Under the pieces are notes generated by a model that saw only the letters and a list, made by a program, of their open reading frames with translations, ran no database searches and was not told where the DNA came from. From JAPPHA01 sp963662705 (GTDB lineage: Bacteria > Pseudomonadota > Alphaproteobacteria > Rhodobacterales > Rhodobacteraceae), in NCBI GenBank assembly GCA_963662705.2, contig OY759767.1, positions 868,001 to 932,000 of the forward strand: 64,000 nt of DNA, in the 5' to 3' direction. Position numbers and translations under genes: made by a program. Below, piece after piece: positions 28,575 to 38,829 of this stretch. Each line of letters opens with the position of its first letter. The stretch's first letter is position 1.

Positions 28575-31500
28575 TGGCTTACCTTCCGGGCACGGGAAAT
28601 CGGCGATTCCCTTCCCGCGCCAAACCCGCCGCCGCCGGGCGTCTTCATGACGAACACGTCGTCGGCGTTCACCTGGGTTTCGTCGTTTCCGGCCAGTTTT
28701 TCGATCGTCCCGTCGTTGCGAAGAACAGAGTTTTGTCCGGGTTGTCCAGCCTGGCCACCGCTCGCGCCAAACGGAACGGTCTCGCGGTGCGAGGACAGGA
28801 CGGTGACGGTCATCGGTTCCAGAAACCGCAGTTTACGCACGATTCCGTCGCCTCCCCTGAATTCCCCGGCGCCGCCGGATCCGGTGCGGATCGAAAATTC
28901 GTCGACGCGAACCGGAAAGCGGTCTTCCAGCACCTCCGGGTCGGTCATCCGGGTATTTGTCATGTGGCTGTGTACGGCACTCGCACCGTCAAAGCCGTCA
29001 CCGGCCCCGGTACCCCCGCAGATGGTTTCGTAGTTTTGGAACGTGTCGTTTCCGTAGACGAAATTGTTCATGGTACCCTGCGACCCGGCGATGACGCCGA
29101 GAGCACCGTAAAGTGCGTCCGCAATGGCCTGGCTGACTTCCGTGTTTCCCGAGATCACGGCGGCCGGGTATTCGGGACTGATCATGGTGCCCTTGGGTAC
29201 AACGATCTCGATCGGTTTCAGGCATCCTTCGTTCATGGGTATATCGGCGCCAACGAGAGTGCGGAAAACGTAGAGGACGGCCGCGCGGCAGATCGAGAAC
29301 GGCGCGTTGTAGTTCAGCTCGTCCTCGGGGGACGTGCCTGAAAAATCGATTACCGCTCTGCGTGTGCCGTGATCCACCGAGATCTGCACCTCGATCCGGG
29401 CGCCGCTGTCGAGCGGGTACGTGTATTGGCAGTCCTTCAGAACGTCCAGGACGCGCCGGACGCTCTCTTCGGCGTTTGCCTGAACATGCCCCATGTAGGC
29501 ATGAACGACGTCGAGCCCGAATTGATCGACGATCCTGGAAAGCTCTCCTGCGCCGGTTGCGTTTGCGGCGACCTGGGCTGTCAGATCGGACATGTTCTGG
29601 TCGATGTTCCGGCACGGGTATTTCCCCGATCCCAGCAGGTCCCTGGTCTCGCTTTCTCGAAGCCTGCCCCGGGCAACCAGGAGAAAATTGTCGATCAGTA
29701 CGCCTTCCTCGTGGATATGGCGGCTGTCGGGCGGTGCGGAGCCCGGTGTCTTGCCACCAATGTCCGCATGGTGGCCGCGCGAGGCGACAAGGAAGATGAT
29801 GTCTTCGCCAGCCGTGTCGAAAACCGGCGTAATCACCGTCACGTCCGGAAGATGGGTGCCGCCATCATAGGGGTTGTTCATCATGAAAACATCGCCCGGA
29901 CGAATCCTGCCCCTGTTATTCCGCAGGATGGTGCGCACGCTCTCGCTCATCGAGCCGAGGTGAACGGGCACATGCGGTGCGTTGGCAACCAGGTCTCCGT
30001 TGGCTGCGAAGATCGCGCAGGAAAAGTCGAAGCGTTCCTTTATGTTCACCGAGTAGGCGGTGTTGGCCAGCGTTGCACCCATTTGATCCGCGATCGACAT
30101 GAAAAGGTTGTTGAAGACCTCGAGCATCACCGGGTCGACTCCGGTGCCAATGGCCTCCCTCCGCCGGAGCGGCACGACGCGGCGCATGACCAGGCCGCCG
30201 CCCGGCAGCCCCTCGGCCTGCCAGCCCGGCTCGACGATATTCGTACCCGTCGGTTCGACGATGATCGCCGGTCCCGTCACCGTGTCACCAGCTTTGATCC
30301 ATTCACGATTCACCAGAGGCACATCCCGCCACATTGCTTCCGAGAACATCCGCGCCGTCAGGTCCTCGCCCACCGGTTCATCGCGCGACGTTGTCGTCAT
30401 GCCTTCCCCGGTAGAACCTATGGCCTCCGCCGTCAGCAAGTCGATGATCAGTTCGCCGTACTCTGGCACAAAGCCAAAGCGCTGCCGATGAGCCCTGTCG
30501 AATTCTGCCCGCATGGCGGCTTCCTCGCCAAACGGCACGGGGAGTGCATGATGCGATCCCGGCGTGCGGATATGGGCGGTGTAGATGACTACGAGCAGGT
30601 CGTCGCCGATGCCCTGGGCGAGGACTTCGTCCTTCGCCTCGTTGCCGAGCTCGTGCAGAAGCTGCCCGGCGGCTTCGTACCGGGAAACCGATCCGGAAAA
30701 CTGGTGTTCACGGATGGCGCGCACGTCGGCGAGCCCGATCCCGAAAGCGGAGAGAACGCCGGCGAAGGGGTGTAGGTAGATGCTTTCCATGCCAAGAACA
30801 TCGGCGACCTGGCAGGCGTGCTGCCCGCCTGCGCCACCAAAGCAGTTCATCGTGTATTGCGTCACGTCATATCCGCGCTGAACGCTGATCCTTTTGATTG
30901 CGTTGGCCATGTTTTCCACTGCGATGCGCAGGAATCCTTCGGCCAGCGCCTCGACGTTCATCCTGGATTTGCCGGTTTCGCGGGCGATGTCTTCGGCCAT
31001 GGCATCGAACCTTGCCCGGGCGGCCTCGACGTCCAGGGGATCGTCGCCGTCGGGTCCGAACACGGCCGGGAATTGATCCGGCTGGATCTTTCCCAAAACG
31101 ACGTTGCAGTCCGTTACCGTCAGCGGGCCGCCGCGACGGTAGCAGGCAGGGCCTGGATCGGCGCCGGCGCTTTCGGGGCCAACCTGCATTCGCCCCTGCC
31201 GGAACGACAGTGTTGAACCGCCGCCGGCGGCGACCGTATGAATGTTCATCATCGGGGCGCGCATTCTCACGCCGGCCACCTCGGTTTCGAAGGAGCGTTC
31301 ATATTCGCCGGCAAAGTGGCAGACGTCGGTCGATGTGCCTCCCATGTCGAAGCCGATCAGCTGCTGGAATCCCGCGTTCTGAGCCGTTCGGACCATGCCG
31401 ACGACTCCGCCGGCAGGACCGGAAAGGATTGCATCCTTGCCCTGAAACAGCGTGGCGTCCGTCAACCCGCCATTCGACTGCATGAACATGAGAGACGTGC

Positions 31501-32200
31501 AACTCCCGCGGTCTGCTCCAAGGGCACTGCCGACCTGGTTTACGTATTGTCTCAAGATGGGGGAGAGATAGGCGTCGACCACGGTCGTGTCCCCGCGTGA
31601 GACCAGTTTGACCAGCGGGCTCACTTCGTGGCTGAGCGACACCTGGGTGAATCCCTGCTGCCTCGCCAATTCACCGATCGTCTTTTCATGCTCCTGGAAA
31701 CGGTATCCATGCATGAGGGCAACCGCGATCGACCTGAAGCCTTCGCCGTACGCCTTCGAAAGTGCCATGCGGACTTGCCGGAGATTCAACGGCTCGACGA
31801 TATTCCCTTGGGAGTCGACGCGCTCTTCGACCTCGACGACATCTTCGTAGAGCGGTTCCGGCAACTTGATATTGAGATCGAAGAGTCTAGGCCGGTTCTG
31901 GAAGCCGATCCTGAGGAGATCCCGCAGCCCCTTGGTGATAAACAGGACAGTTCGAACACCCTTTCGCTCAAGCAGGGCGTTGGTCGCCACGGTCGTGCCC
32001 ATCTTGACGGCGTCAATTGTGCCTTCGGGAATCGGATCGTTTGATGCCAGCCCAAGGACTTCCCGAATGCCTTGTACCGCCGCGTCCTTGTACCGCGCGG
32101 GGTTTTCCGAAAGCAGTTTGTGCGACTGAAGTGCGCCGTCGGGGTTTCGTGCGACGATGTCGGTAAACGTCCCACCTCTGTCGACCCAGAATTGCCACAT
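28571..32200 (-). CDS. Hydantoinase/5-oxoprolinase A-B fusion protein
   Basis: The protein has 1,209 residues. The first about 690 form a HyuA/OplA-type ATPase with WVDRGGTFTDIVARNP, GTTVATNALLERKG and GFDMGGTSTDVCHF. The rest is HyuB-like, starting near DPVMLEVFNNLFMSIADQMG and containing NNPYDGGTHLPDVTVI and SPEYPAAVISGNTEVSQ. Fused enzymes of this type cleave 5-oxoproline or hydantoins with ATP. It is coupled by ATGA to the glutamate dehydrogenase gene, which fits a 5-oxoproline to glutamate to 2-oxoglutarate route (inference). Confidence 0.92.
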   Translation of the reverse strand: MWQFWVDRGGTFTDIVARNPDGALQSHKLLSENPARYKDAAVQGIREVLGLASNDPIPEGTIDAVKMGTTVATNALLERKGVRTVLFITKGLRDLLRIGFQNRPRLFDLNIKLPEPLYEDVVEVEERVDSQGNIVEPLNLRQVRMALSKAYGEGFRSIAVALMHGYRFQEHEKTIGELARQQGFTQVSLSHEVSPLVKLVSRGDTTVVDAYLSPILRQYVNQVGSALGADRGSCTSLMFMQSNGGLTDATLFQGKDAILSGPAGGVVGMVRTAQNAGFQQLIGFDMGGTSTDVCHFAGEYERSFETEVAGVRMRAPMMNIHTVAAGGGSTLSFRQGRMQVGPESAGADPGPACYRRGGPLTVTDCNVVLGKIQPDQFPAVFGPDGDDPLDVEAARARFDAMAEDIARETGKSRMNVEALAEGFLRIAVENMANAIKRISVQRGYDVTQYTMNCFGGAGGQHACQVADVLGMESIYLHPFAGVLSAFGIGLADVRAIREHQFSGSVSRYEAAGQLLHELGNEAKDEVLAQGIGDDLLVVIYTAHIRTPGSHHALPVPFGEEAAMRAEFDRAHRQRFGFVPEYGELIIDLLTAEAIGSTGEGMTTTSRDEPVGEDLTARMFSEAMWRDVPLVNREWIKAGDTVTGPAIIVEPTGTNIVEPGWQAEGLPGGGLVMRRVVPLRRREAIGTGVDPVMLEVFNNLFMSIADQMGATLANTAYSVNIKERFDFSCAIFAANGDLVANAPHVPVHLGSMSESVRTILRNNRGRIRPGDVFMMNNPYDGGTHLPDVTVITPVFDTAGEDIIFLVASRGHHADIGGKTPGSAPPDSRHIHEEGVLIDNFLLVARGRLRESETRDLLGSGKYPCRNIDQNMSDLTAQVAANATGAGELSRIVDQFGLDVVHAYMGHVQANAEESVRRVLDVLKDCQYTYPLDSGARIEVQISVDHGTRRAVIDFSGTSPEDELNYNAPFSICRAAVLYVFRTLVGADIPMNEGCLKPIEIVVPKGTMISPEYPAAVISGNTEVSQAIADALYGALGVIAGSQGTMNNFVYGNDTFQNYETICGGTGAGDGFDGASAVHSHMTNTRMTDPEVLEDRFPVRVDEFSIRTGSGGAGEFRGGDGIVRKLRFLEPMTVTVLSSHRETVPFGASGGQAGQPGQNSVLRNDGTIEKLAGNDETQVNADDVFVMKTPGGGGFGAGRESPISRARKVSQ

Positions 32201-32442
32201 GGCGTATCTCCCTGGATTACCGGGCCGAAGCCCGAAATCGCTGATTGACTACTCTATTGCCGGAGACGTTTGCACCAGGCGCCATCGTATCGATGCAGGC
32301 GAACATCTTGCCTCCGACCTTCCATGCAGGTGGCCCGTAGCGGAAGTTACCGCGTCGGAAGAATCAGGAAGTTTGCTGGCTGCCGATGCATCGACCATGA
32401 AACGCATCAGGGGTAAGCACCGTGGTCGAGGCGTTCCAGGCT

Positions 32443-34878
32443 TCAAGCTGGCTCCCGGTGCCTATTTTCCATCCGGGCGACGGAAAGCGATGCCAGGACG
32501 TAGAGCAATGCGGCGCAACCGATAACGAACGATTGCCCGAACTGGATTGCGAGGAGTGTCGCAAGAATTGCGCCAATGACAGAAGCGCATCCGTTGGCTC
32601 CCCATGCCCAGGGGACGAGACGCGGATCAAGGCGGCGGAGACGTGCCAGTGACAGTGGAAACGGCATCCCCATGAGGGTCGCGATCGGAGCGACCAATGC
32701 GACGGCCGCCGCGATCTTGAGGCCGGGCGAGGTTCCGAGCAACCAGTTCGTGACATGAGGGAAAGCGGCAATGTAGGCAGCGGCGATCACGACGATTCCT
32801 GCGACCGGACGGGCAACGGAAGTGCCGACATCGAGCCGGCCGGCCAGCCAGCTCCCGATCCCTGCGAACGCCAGGAACGCCGCGAGCACCACGACAAGTG
32901 CGTGCAGGGGATGGCTGAGGATCACCGTGAACCGACTGATGAATGCGATTTCCATGAGCAGGAAAGCGAGTCCCAGGCACGTGAACCCGGCGAGTGCGGT
33001 CCCGCGGCGTACGCCTCGGGCCCCTTCGGTCCGCCGGACGGCGAGGAGCGGAAGCAGGATGAGGATGACGCTGACGACCACGGCCTGAACGAGCGTGACC
33101 GGAAGAGCGAGATAACCGATTGCGACGAGACCGATCCCGCCCTGGCGGCTCAGGGCCAGGATCTCCGGTGCATGCGCCCATTTGAAAAAGTTCCAGAAAT
33201 ACGGCCGGTCATCGGTGGTGGGCCGGATATCGAACTTGTAGTTGCGAATGAATCTGGATCGTTCCGGTCCGAACAGACGGCTCGCGGTTGCGTGGAACCA
33301 GGACCCGTCCACCACGTTGAACCTGTTGGCTTCTTCTGCATTCATCCCGGGCACATGGACGAGATCGAAGGCACGTGCGTCGGCGAACGACCTGACCGCG
33401 GCGATCCGGGTGCCGGATAACGGTGAGCGGCCCGCCACGAGGGTGGTCGTGTTCCAGCTTCGGATCCATGCGAAATGTTTCTCTGCGGGCACAATGCCTT
33501 CCGAATTGAAAGCTTCAAGGAATGTGGCCAGCAAACGCGGCCCCCCGCGCGGAGGAAGCTGGCTCCAGCCTGTAACCGCGACAAGTCCGCGGGGAGACAG
33601 TCTTGCCAGCATGGCGCGCAGCGATTCGCTGGTGAGAAGCCGCTCTTCCATCAGTGCATGGAGACCGGATGGGCTCGCACCGAGGGCGTCAACCTGGATG
33701 AGGTCGTATGCCTGCCGGGGCGATGCCTCGACGAACGCGCGGGGGTCGCCCACGTGCAGATTCACCGCTGGATGCTCGTACGTGCGTCCGGCGAAGTCAC
33801 GGTACCGGTCCCGCACCATCGCCACGACATGCGGTTGAATCTCCACGGCGTCCACCGCGCGTGCACCGCCACCGAGCGCCTGCAGCACCGCCGCACCACC
33901 GCCCGAGCCAAGCACAAGTACACTGGGGCGATCCAGCAAGCGGTAGGGAAGGGCTGATGTCAGTTCGTCGAGATAGGGTGGCGGTGTACCGCCGGTTTCA
34001 TGGCGCGGAACAGCGATGGGCCCGTCGGCATCGACGAAGAGAGCCACCTGTTCCGGGACGCGTTCGCGTGCAAGAAGGCTCAGCCCCGGCGCCCAGCGGA
34101 GGGGAACCTCGTCGTTCTCGACCGCGACCACCTGGCCGAGAGGACCGGACCGGATTTCGGCAGGCACCGCCCCCGCGACCCGAAGCGCCTGTGGCAACGG
34201 CTTGAAGGGTGAAATGCGGAGCTCATTCGGGCCCGCTCCGACGACCAGGCCGACAAAGGCAATGACCGCAAGCGACAGGAGTGCCGTGCGGATCCTGCCG
34301 CGGGCGGAAATGGCAGCGAGCCCGGATGCAAGGGAAGCCATTGCTCCCAGGCCGTCGAGGGTTCGCTCGGCGGGAAGCCAGGTGAGCAGGTACACCGCGG
34401 CAATCGCTCCCGTACCGGCGCCGAGGAGGTCTGCGGCATATACGCGCGAGAGTTGCCCGCCAAATACGACGAGCATGCGCCCGATTCCGGTTGCCGCCAG
34501 AAAAAATGGCACGGCGACGAGAAGTTCAACGAGAAGCAGCCAGCCGAACGGTCGGAGCGACCAGGGAAACTCGAGAACATTGAAGGGAACGCGCTGGGCA
34601 ATCGCAAAGCAGGACGGGGCAGCCAGCGCGAATGCGAGTGCGGTAAGTGCCAGGAAGGGTTCGGCGCGCAACCGGATTCGGTCGCCCAGAACCAGGAGAA
34701 ACGTGCCGCTCGCCCCGAAGCCGAGGAGGGCGATGCTGATCACCATGAATGCAAAGTGATGCCACTGGACGATAGCGAACAGCCGGGTGAGAAGAATCTC
34801 GTAGCCGATTGCCGCGGCCGACAGGATCGCCACCGCGACGAGCATCAGTAAGCTCGGAGACTGGTTCTCGCCGTTCAT
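32443..34878 (-). CDS. Multi-pass membrane protein with spermidine synthase-like methyltransferase-fold domain
   Basis: I place the start at 34878 (MNGENQSPSLLMLVAV), giving 811 residues; the frame continues to 35136 but that part looks non-coding. About seven hydrophobic helices fill the first 250 residues, with EILLTRLFAIVQWHHFAF near the start. A Rossmann-type domain follows, with SVLVLGSGGGAAVLQALGGG and VEIQPHVVAMVRDRY, and then a second helix bundle from about residue 550. Such proteins are annotated as spermidine synthase-like. The catalytic Asp pair of true aminopropyltransferases is not obvious, so the substrate is open. Confidence 0.8.
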   Translation of the reverse strand: MNGENQSPSLLMLVAVAILSAAAIGYEILLTRLFAIVQWHHFAFMVISIALLGFGASGTFLLVLGDRIRLRAEPFLALTALAFALAAPSCFAIAQRVPFNVLEFPWSLRPFGWLLLVELLVAVPFFLAATGIGRMLVVFGGQLSRVYAADLLGAGTGAIAAVYLLTWLPAERTLDGLGAMASLASGLAAISARGRIRTALLSLAVIAFVGLVVGAGPNELRISPFKPLPQALRVAGAVPAEIRSGPLGQVVAVENDEVPLRWAPGLSLLARERVPEQVALFVDADGPIAVPRHETGGTPPPYLDELTSALPYRLLDRPSVLVLGSGGGAAVLQALGGGARAVDAVEIQPHVVAMVRDRYRDFAGRTYEHPAVNLHVGDPRAFVEASPRQAYDLIQVDALGASPSGLHALMEERLLTSESLRAMLARLSPRGLVAVTGWSQLPPRGGPRLLATFLEAFNSEGIVPAEKHFAWIRSWNTTTLVAGRSPLSGTRIAAVRSFADARAFDLVHVPGMNAEEANRFNVVDGSWFHATASRLFGPERSRFIRNYKFDIRPTTDDRPYFWNFFKWAHAPEILALSRQGGIGLVAIGYLALPVTLVQAVVVSVILILLPLLAVRRTEGARGVRRGTALAGFTCLGLAFLLMEIAFISRFTVILSHPLHALVVVLAAFLAFAGIGSWLAGRLDVGTSVARPVAGIVVIAAAYIAAFPHVTNWLLGTSPGLKIAAAVALVAPIATLMGMPFPLSLARLRRLDPRLVPWAWGANGCASVIGAILATLLAIQFGQSFVIGCAALLYVLASLSVARMENRHREPA

Positions 34879-35221
34879 TCCGGACGAACGCACGTGGCAC
34901 CTGCCCGGGAGGCGGGCGAGCATGCCTGCGACCCGCGTTCCGGCCGGACGCCTTCCGCCGGCCGAATTTGGCGGGGCGGCGGTCCACCGGAAATCCGGAC
35001 CGGGATTTGCGAACCCTTCCGGAACGTGGCGGTCCGAAAGCTCCGTGAATGCACCGAAGGACCGGTCCTGCCGCAAGCGGAGGAGATCGGCAATTGTTGA
35101 TGATCGAACCGCTCTGCCCGCAGCAGGTGCGCACAATTCATGCGAGTGAGCGGGCCGTTGCCCGCTGAGCGGGGCATCGCAGCTGAAATTCCCGGCGTGA
35201 AGGTGCTTTCTCCCGGCAAAC

Positions 35222-36022
35222 TCAGTGACCGCCCGTCAGCGGCACGAATCGCACCGGAAGGATCTGGCGCACGCTCACCTGGCCGTCCGCACGTTTCCGT
35301 ACCAGAAGCAGCATCTGCACGGAAAACGGTTGACCGACAGGGATGACCAGCGCGCCTTCGGGGGCAAGCTGGGCAACAAGGGGTGGCGGGACGTGCGAGG
35401 CGGCTGCTGTCACGACGATCGCATTGAACGGTTCGGCGTCAGGCCACCCGAAATAACCGTCGCCCAATCGAACTTCGACATTTTCGTATCCGAGTCGCGA
35501 CAGCCTTTCCGTCGCCTCGAGTGCCAGGCCCGGCACGATCTCGATGGTATGGACCCGATGCACGAGCTCCGCCAGGATGGCAGCCTGGTATCCCGATCCT
35601 GTGCCGACTTCGAGGACCCGGTGATGGGTTTCCGGCGCGATCAGGTGCGTCATGAGGGCCACGATGTAGGGTTGGGAAATCGTCTGCCCGTAGCCGATCC
35701 GGAGCGGACGGTTTTCGTAGGCGATTCCGGCAAGCTCCGGAGGGACGAATTCGTGCCGGAGCACGCGACCGATCGCATCCATCACCTTCGGATCGATTTC
35801 CGCAACGCCGGTACTATCGGCCGTGCGAGCCGTCAATCCCGCGATATCCGCGAGCATGGCCCGGCGCATGCCGGTGTGGCTTGCAGCGGCCCGAACCGAC
35901 CTTGGCAAGGAGACCGCTGCAGCACCCGCCGCCGCCAGGAAGCGGCGACGGGAGAACTGGCCGTGCGACCGGGCCCCGAAATCGAAACGGCTTGCAGATG
36001 TGTTGGCAACGATTGCGGTCAT
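35222..36022 (-). CDS. Protein-L-isoaspartate O-methyltransferase family protein, Tat-exported
   Basis: The start at 36022 (MTAIVANTSASRF) has GGGGAG upstream; 266 residues. The N-terminus has a twin-arginine motif SRRRFL at residues 24-29 followed by AAAGAAAVSLPRSVRAAAS. The enzyme then shows the PCMT pattern: RIGYGQTISQPYIVALM, the SAM-binding HRVLEVGTGSGYQAAILAEL, and NAIVVTAAASHVPPPLV. PCMT repairs isoaspartate using SAM, which is not normally available in the periplasm. The signal may therefore mark a membrane-tethered or repurposed enzyme. The neighbouring membrane spermidine-synthase-like gene is on the same strand, downstream. Confidence 0.88.
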   Translation of the reverse strand: MTAIVANTSASRFDFGARSHGQFSRRRFLAAAGAAAVSLPRSVRAAASHTGMRRAMLADIAGLTARTADSTGVAEIDPKVMDAIGRVLRHEFVPPELAGIAYENRPLRIGYGQTISQPYIVALMTHLIAPETHHRVLEVGTGSGYQAAILAELVHRVHTIEIVPGLALEATERLSRLGYENVEVRLGDGYFGWPDAEPFNAIVVTAAASHVPPPLVAQLAPEGALVIPVGQPFSVQMLLLVRKRADGQVSVRQILPVRFVPLTGGH

Positions 36023-36371
36023 GGCAGGATACTCCCCGAGGACCTGCGCGGCGAATGCGAATGACTCCAGGACACGGCATGTCCCCCGGAACCTTGATAG
36101 GCACCCGCGATCGTCCTGTCGTGGATCCGGGTCATTCAATGCGACAATATGCGCAACGGCAAGGAATTGGAATCATCTTTGACGGGATCGGTCCTTATCC
36201 GGTCAGTCGCGAGCTCCTGCCCAGTATTCCGGGGCGACCCGGCAGATACGTGCGGGCGGGGCGGGGCATTGCCACCAATGTTACAGAGCCCCTGGCATCC
36301 GAATCTGCGCCGGAATACATGTGAAGCGGCCGCGAAAGCCGGGTCCGGGATGCCCGTGGGAACCCATCTCC
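36023..36371. other. Intergenic region, no gene seen
   Basis: These 349 bases between the methyltransferase start and the end of the unknown gene contain no frame I can support. Frames on the plus strand (36149-36448, 36321-36659) look like non-coding shadows. Confidence 0.4.
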
Positions 36372-37133
36372 CTACCTGCAGTCCAAAAGGCAATGCCCGA
36401 AGCGAACGGGCTCGAAGTCAGGCAAAGATCTGTTTCCGGTTCCGTTGATCCAACCGTTCACGTTTTCCATGTTGTCGTTGATCCAGCCCCTGGCCACATT
36501 TGGAGGGTCCATCTTGTCACGGCCGGTTTTCGGGATCCACTCGTTGACCACCGCCGTATCGAGTTCCATCCGGTTGAGGGATCTTGCGATTGGGGGATTG
36601 CGGATTTCCGGCGATCCGGATTTGACGACGTAAATGCTTGCGTCGATGCTGAGGCATAAAAATGCGAAGCTTCCAGCCAGTCTTGTTTTGCCCAGGTTGA
36701 CGTTCTCACGACCTTCGGCGCGTGCCTGCTTTTCGACTACCGTGATGTCGTGGGCGGCATGCACCGATTCCGGTGTCGAGCAGTCAAACGGGCTCGGCTG
36801 TTCGCGCTGGGTCGCGGCCTTCAACCGTGCCTTGAAAGCTGCATCCGGCAGGATTTCCGGCTCCCACGGTTCCGGCAGACCGTAGCTCTCGAACTTGACC
36901 TGCCACATCCGGGTGGATTTCCAGCCTGCGTCCCAGGCCCGACACGCACACTTGCCGTTTCCGTCCTTGTCGAACATCGCCGCAACTCCGCGACCCATGA
37001 ATTCGTCACCCGTGCTTACCCGATCCGCCATGCAGGATGGCTCAAAATGAATGTGTGTGGTCAGGTTCATGTCGATCGAACCGCCGGCCGCCTCGGGAAG
37101 TGTCATTGACCAAGACTGCGTCTCGAACGGCAT
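36372..37133 (-). CDS. Hypothetical protein, 253 residues
   Basis: I do not recognise a family. The protein is hydrophilic, with one moderately hydrophobic stretch (LAGSFAFLCLSIDASIYVV). Near residue 55 there is an EF-hand-like loop, FDKDGNGKCACRAWD. No other plus- or minus-strand frame in the interval is more convincing, and the amino-acid make-up looks protein-like. The gene may be an accessory acquisition. Confidence that it is expressed is only moderate. Confidence 0.45.
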   Translation of the reverse strand: MPFETQSWSMTLPEAAGGSIDMNLTTHIHFEPSCMADRVSTGDEFMGRGVAAMFDKDGNGKCACRAWDAGWKSTRMWQVKFESYGLPEPWEPEILPDAAFKARLKAATQREQPSPFDCSTPESVHAAHDITVVEKQARAEGRENVNLGKTRLAGSFAFLCLSIDASIYVVKSGSPEIRNPPIARSLNRMELDTAVVNEWIPKTGRDKMDPPNVARGWINDNMENVNGWINGTGNRSLPDFEPVRFGHCLLDCR

Positions 37134-37231
37134 TTGCGTGGGCCGGCCCGACCGCTAACCGCCACAGGCAGGTCGTTGGCAAGCGCGAGCGTCGCAGTCT
37201 GCGCTGTTGCCTTCATGCCAACGCATCCCTG

Positions 37232-38092
37232 TCAGACTCGATTCTGTTTTAGAGTTTGAGGATGGGTTGACCTGAGAACCGGAACCTCTGCATCGTCGTC
37301 GACGTCTGTGATCAGCATGTGCCCAGGTTTGTGCGTGATACAGATTGGAAGCAATGCCTGCTCGACGGCCACTTGCGGCGTAACCCCGCATGCCCAGAAG
37401 ACCGGAATTTGGCATTCAAGAATAGGACCTGCGTCGCCCCAATCCGGGAGGTTTAGGTCGCCTATTCCGATTTCTGCCGGATCTCCCCAATGCACTGGTG
37501 ACCCGTGCGCCATCGGGAATTTTTCGCAGATTTCGACGACTTGCGGAAGACGGTCCTTATCGATGGCGCGCATGCTCACGACCATGGGGCCTTTGAACGG
37601 GCCGGCCCCGATCGTGTCGATGTTCGAACGATACATTGGCACGGTCTTGTTGTTTCCGATGTGCCAAAGGGAAATGCCCGCTTCCATCAAGGCGCGTTCG
37701 AACGTGAATGAACACCCGAGTGCGAAAGCAACGAATTCGTCGTTCCAGAGGTCGACTATGTCGAAACGGAAATCCACCAATGCCCCGTTTTCGTAGACAC
37801 AATAGGCGGGAACGTCCGTCCTGATGTCGATGTCACGACCCAGCGTGGAAATCGTTGGATCGCCTGTATCGGACACGCCAACGAGGGGGCACGGCTTCGG
37901 GTTGCGCTGACAGAAGCGCATGAAATCCAATGCGAAAGCTTCCGGCAAGATTGCCAGGTTGACCTGGAGCTTACCTTGCCCCAGTCCCGCCGTGTGAGAA
38001 CGGTACGCGCCTTTTCTGATCAGGTCGCGGATCTCAACGGCATCCATGGACATCAGTTCACTGAAGCTGATTTTCAAGCCCGACTCTTCCAA
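37232..38092 (-). CDS. Putative hydro-lyase, DUF1445 (D-glutamate cyclase-like) family
   Basis: The protein has 286 residues. The features IRKGAYRSHTAGLGQGKLQVNLAIL, FALGCSFTFERALMEAG and the C-terminal CGVTPQVAVEQALLPICITHKPGHMLITDV are those of DUF1445. Family members include mammalian D-glutamate cyclase, which forms 5-oxo-D-proline, and bacterial putative hydro-lyases. A link to the 5-oxoprolinase-like gene at 28571 is attractive but only inference. The frame is open a little upstream of 38092, so the true start could be further 5'. Confidence 0.88.
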   Translation of the reverse strand: MEESGLKISFSELMSMDAVEIRDLIRKGAYRSHTAGLGQGKLQVNLAILPEAFALDFMRFCQRNPKPCPLVGVSDTGDPTISTLGRDIDIRTDVPAYCVYENGALVDFRFDIVDLWNDEFVAFALGCSFTFERALMEAGISLWHIGNNKTVPMYRSNIDTIGAGPFKGPMVVSMRAIDKDRLPQVVEICEKFPMAHGSPVHWGDPAEIGIGDLNLPDWGDAGPILECQIPVFWACGVTPQVAVEQALLPICITHKPGHMLITDVDDDAEVPVLRSTHPQTLKQNRV

Positions 38093-38829
38093 TTCCAGAA
38101 CTTTCCCACGCTGGCCGAACAGGCGCTCCAGGCAGTCCGGAATACCGCATTCGGGCGCTTGGATACGTCTTGTAGTCGCACCACCACATGAAGACGAAAC
38201 CTGCCGCCGTTGTCCAGTACAGGAGGTGTGCGGAAAGTGTCTGTTGGGGAGAAAACGCAGGGACCACCGGAGACTTTACCAGGAACGCACCGGCGACAAA
38301 CTCAACTACGTTGCGCAGGCCCGGGAACTGACGGAACTCCGGGCGGATTTCGATATCATCCGCGCCGTGCATGTCACCCCGTTGCAGTGCATGCTCAAGT
38401 CGTATGTGGACGCACCTTTTGGTGCAGACCGGAAGTTGGACGACGTCTGCCATGCGGTCAAGGTACTGTCGTATGTCCGGCCTCTGAAATGCAGCATTCA
38501 TGCGCTGCGAGCCCATGTGGTGTACGCGGATCGGATCCAGATCGTTGAAACGGGCTCGAAGCCCTGCGATTTGAACCGGTGCTTCCGACGCCGTCCCTCT
38601 GACCTTTATCCCCCTTGTTGTCTTTCGCCCTAACCCAACCAACCGGGGACATCCGCGCATCACGCGTTCACGTGCGAGACCGCAGGACCCGGTGTTCCGT
38701 TTCCTTTCCAGGTAAACTTCTTCATTTTCCGGCAGCCATCTTGACGCAACGCCAACTGCCGGCGGTGCCCGGCAGGTTTCTTCCCTGATCAACTGTGCCC
38801 AGATGATCTGCGCCATCTTGCAAGCATGA

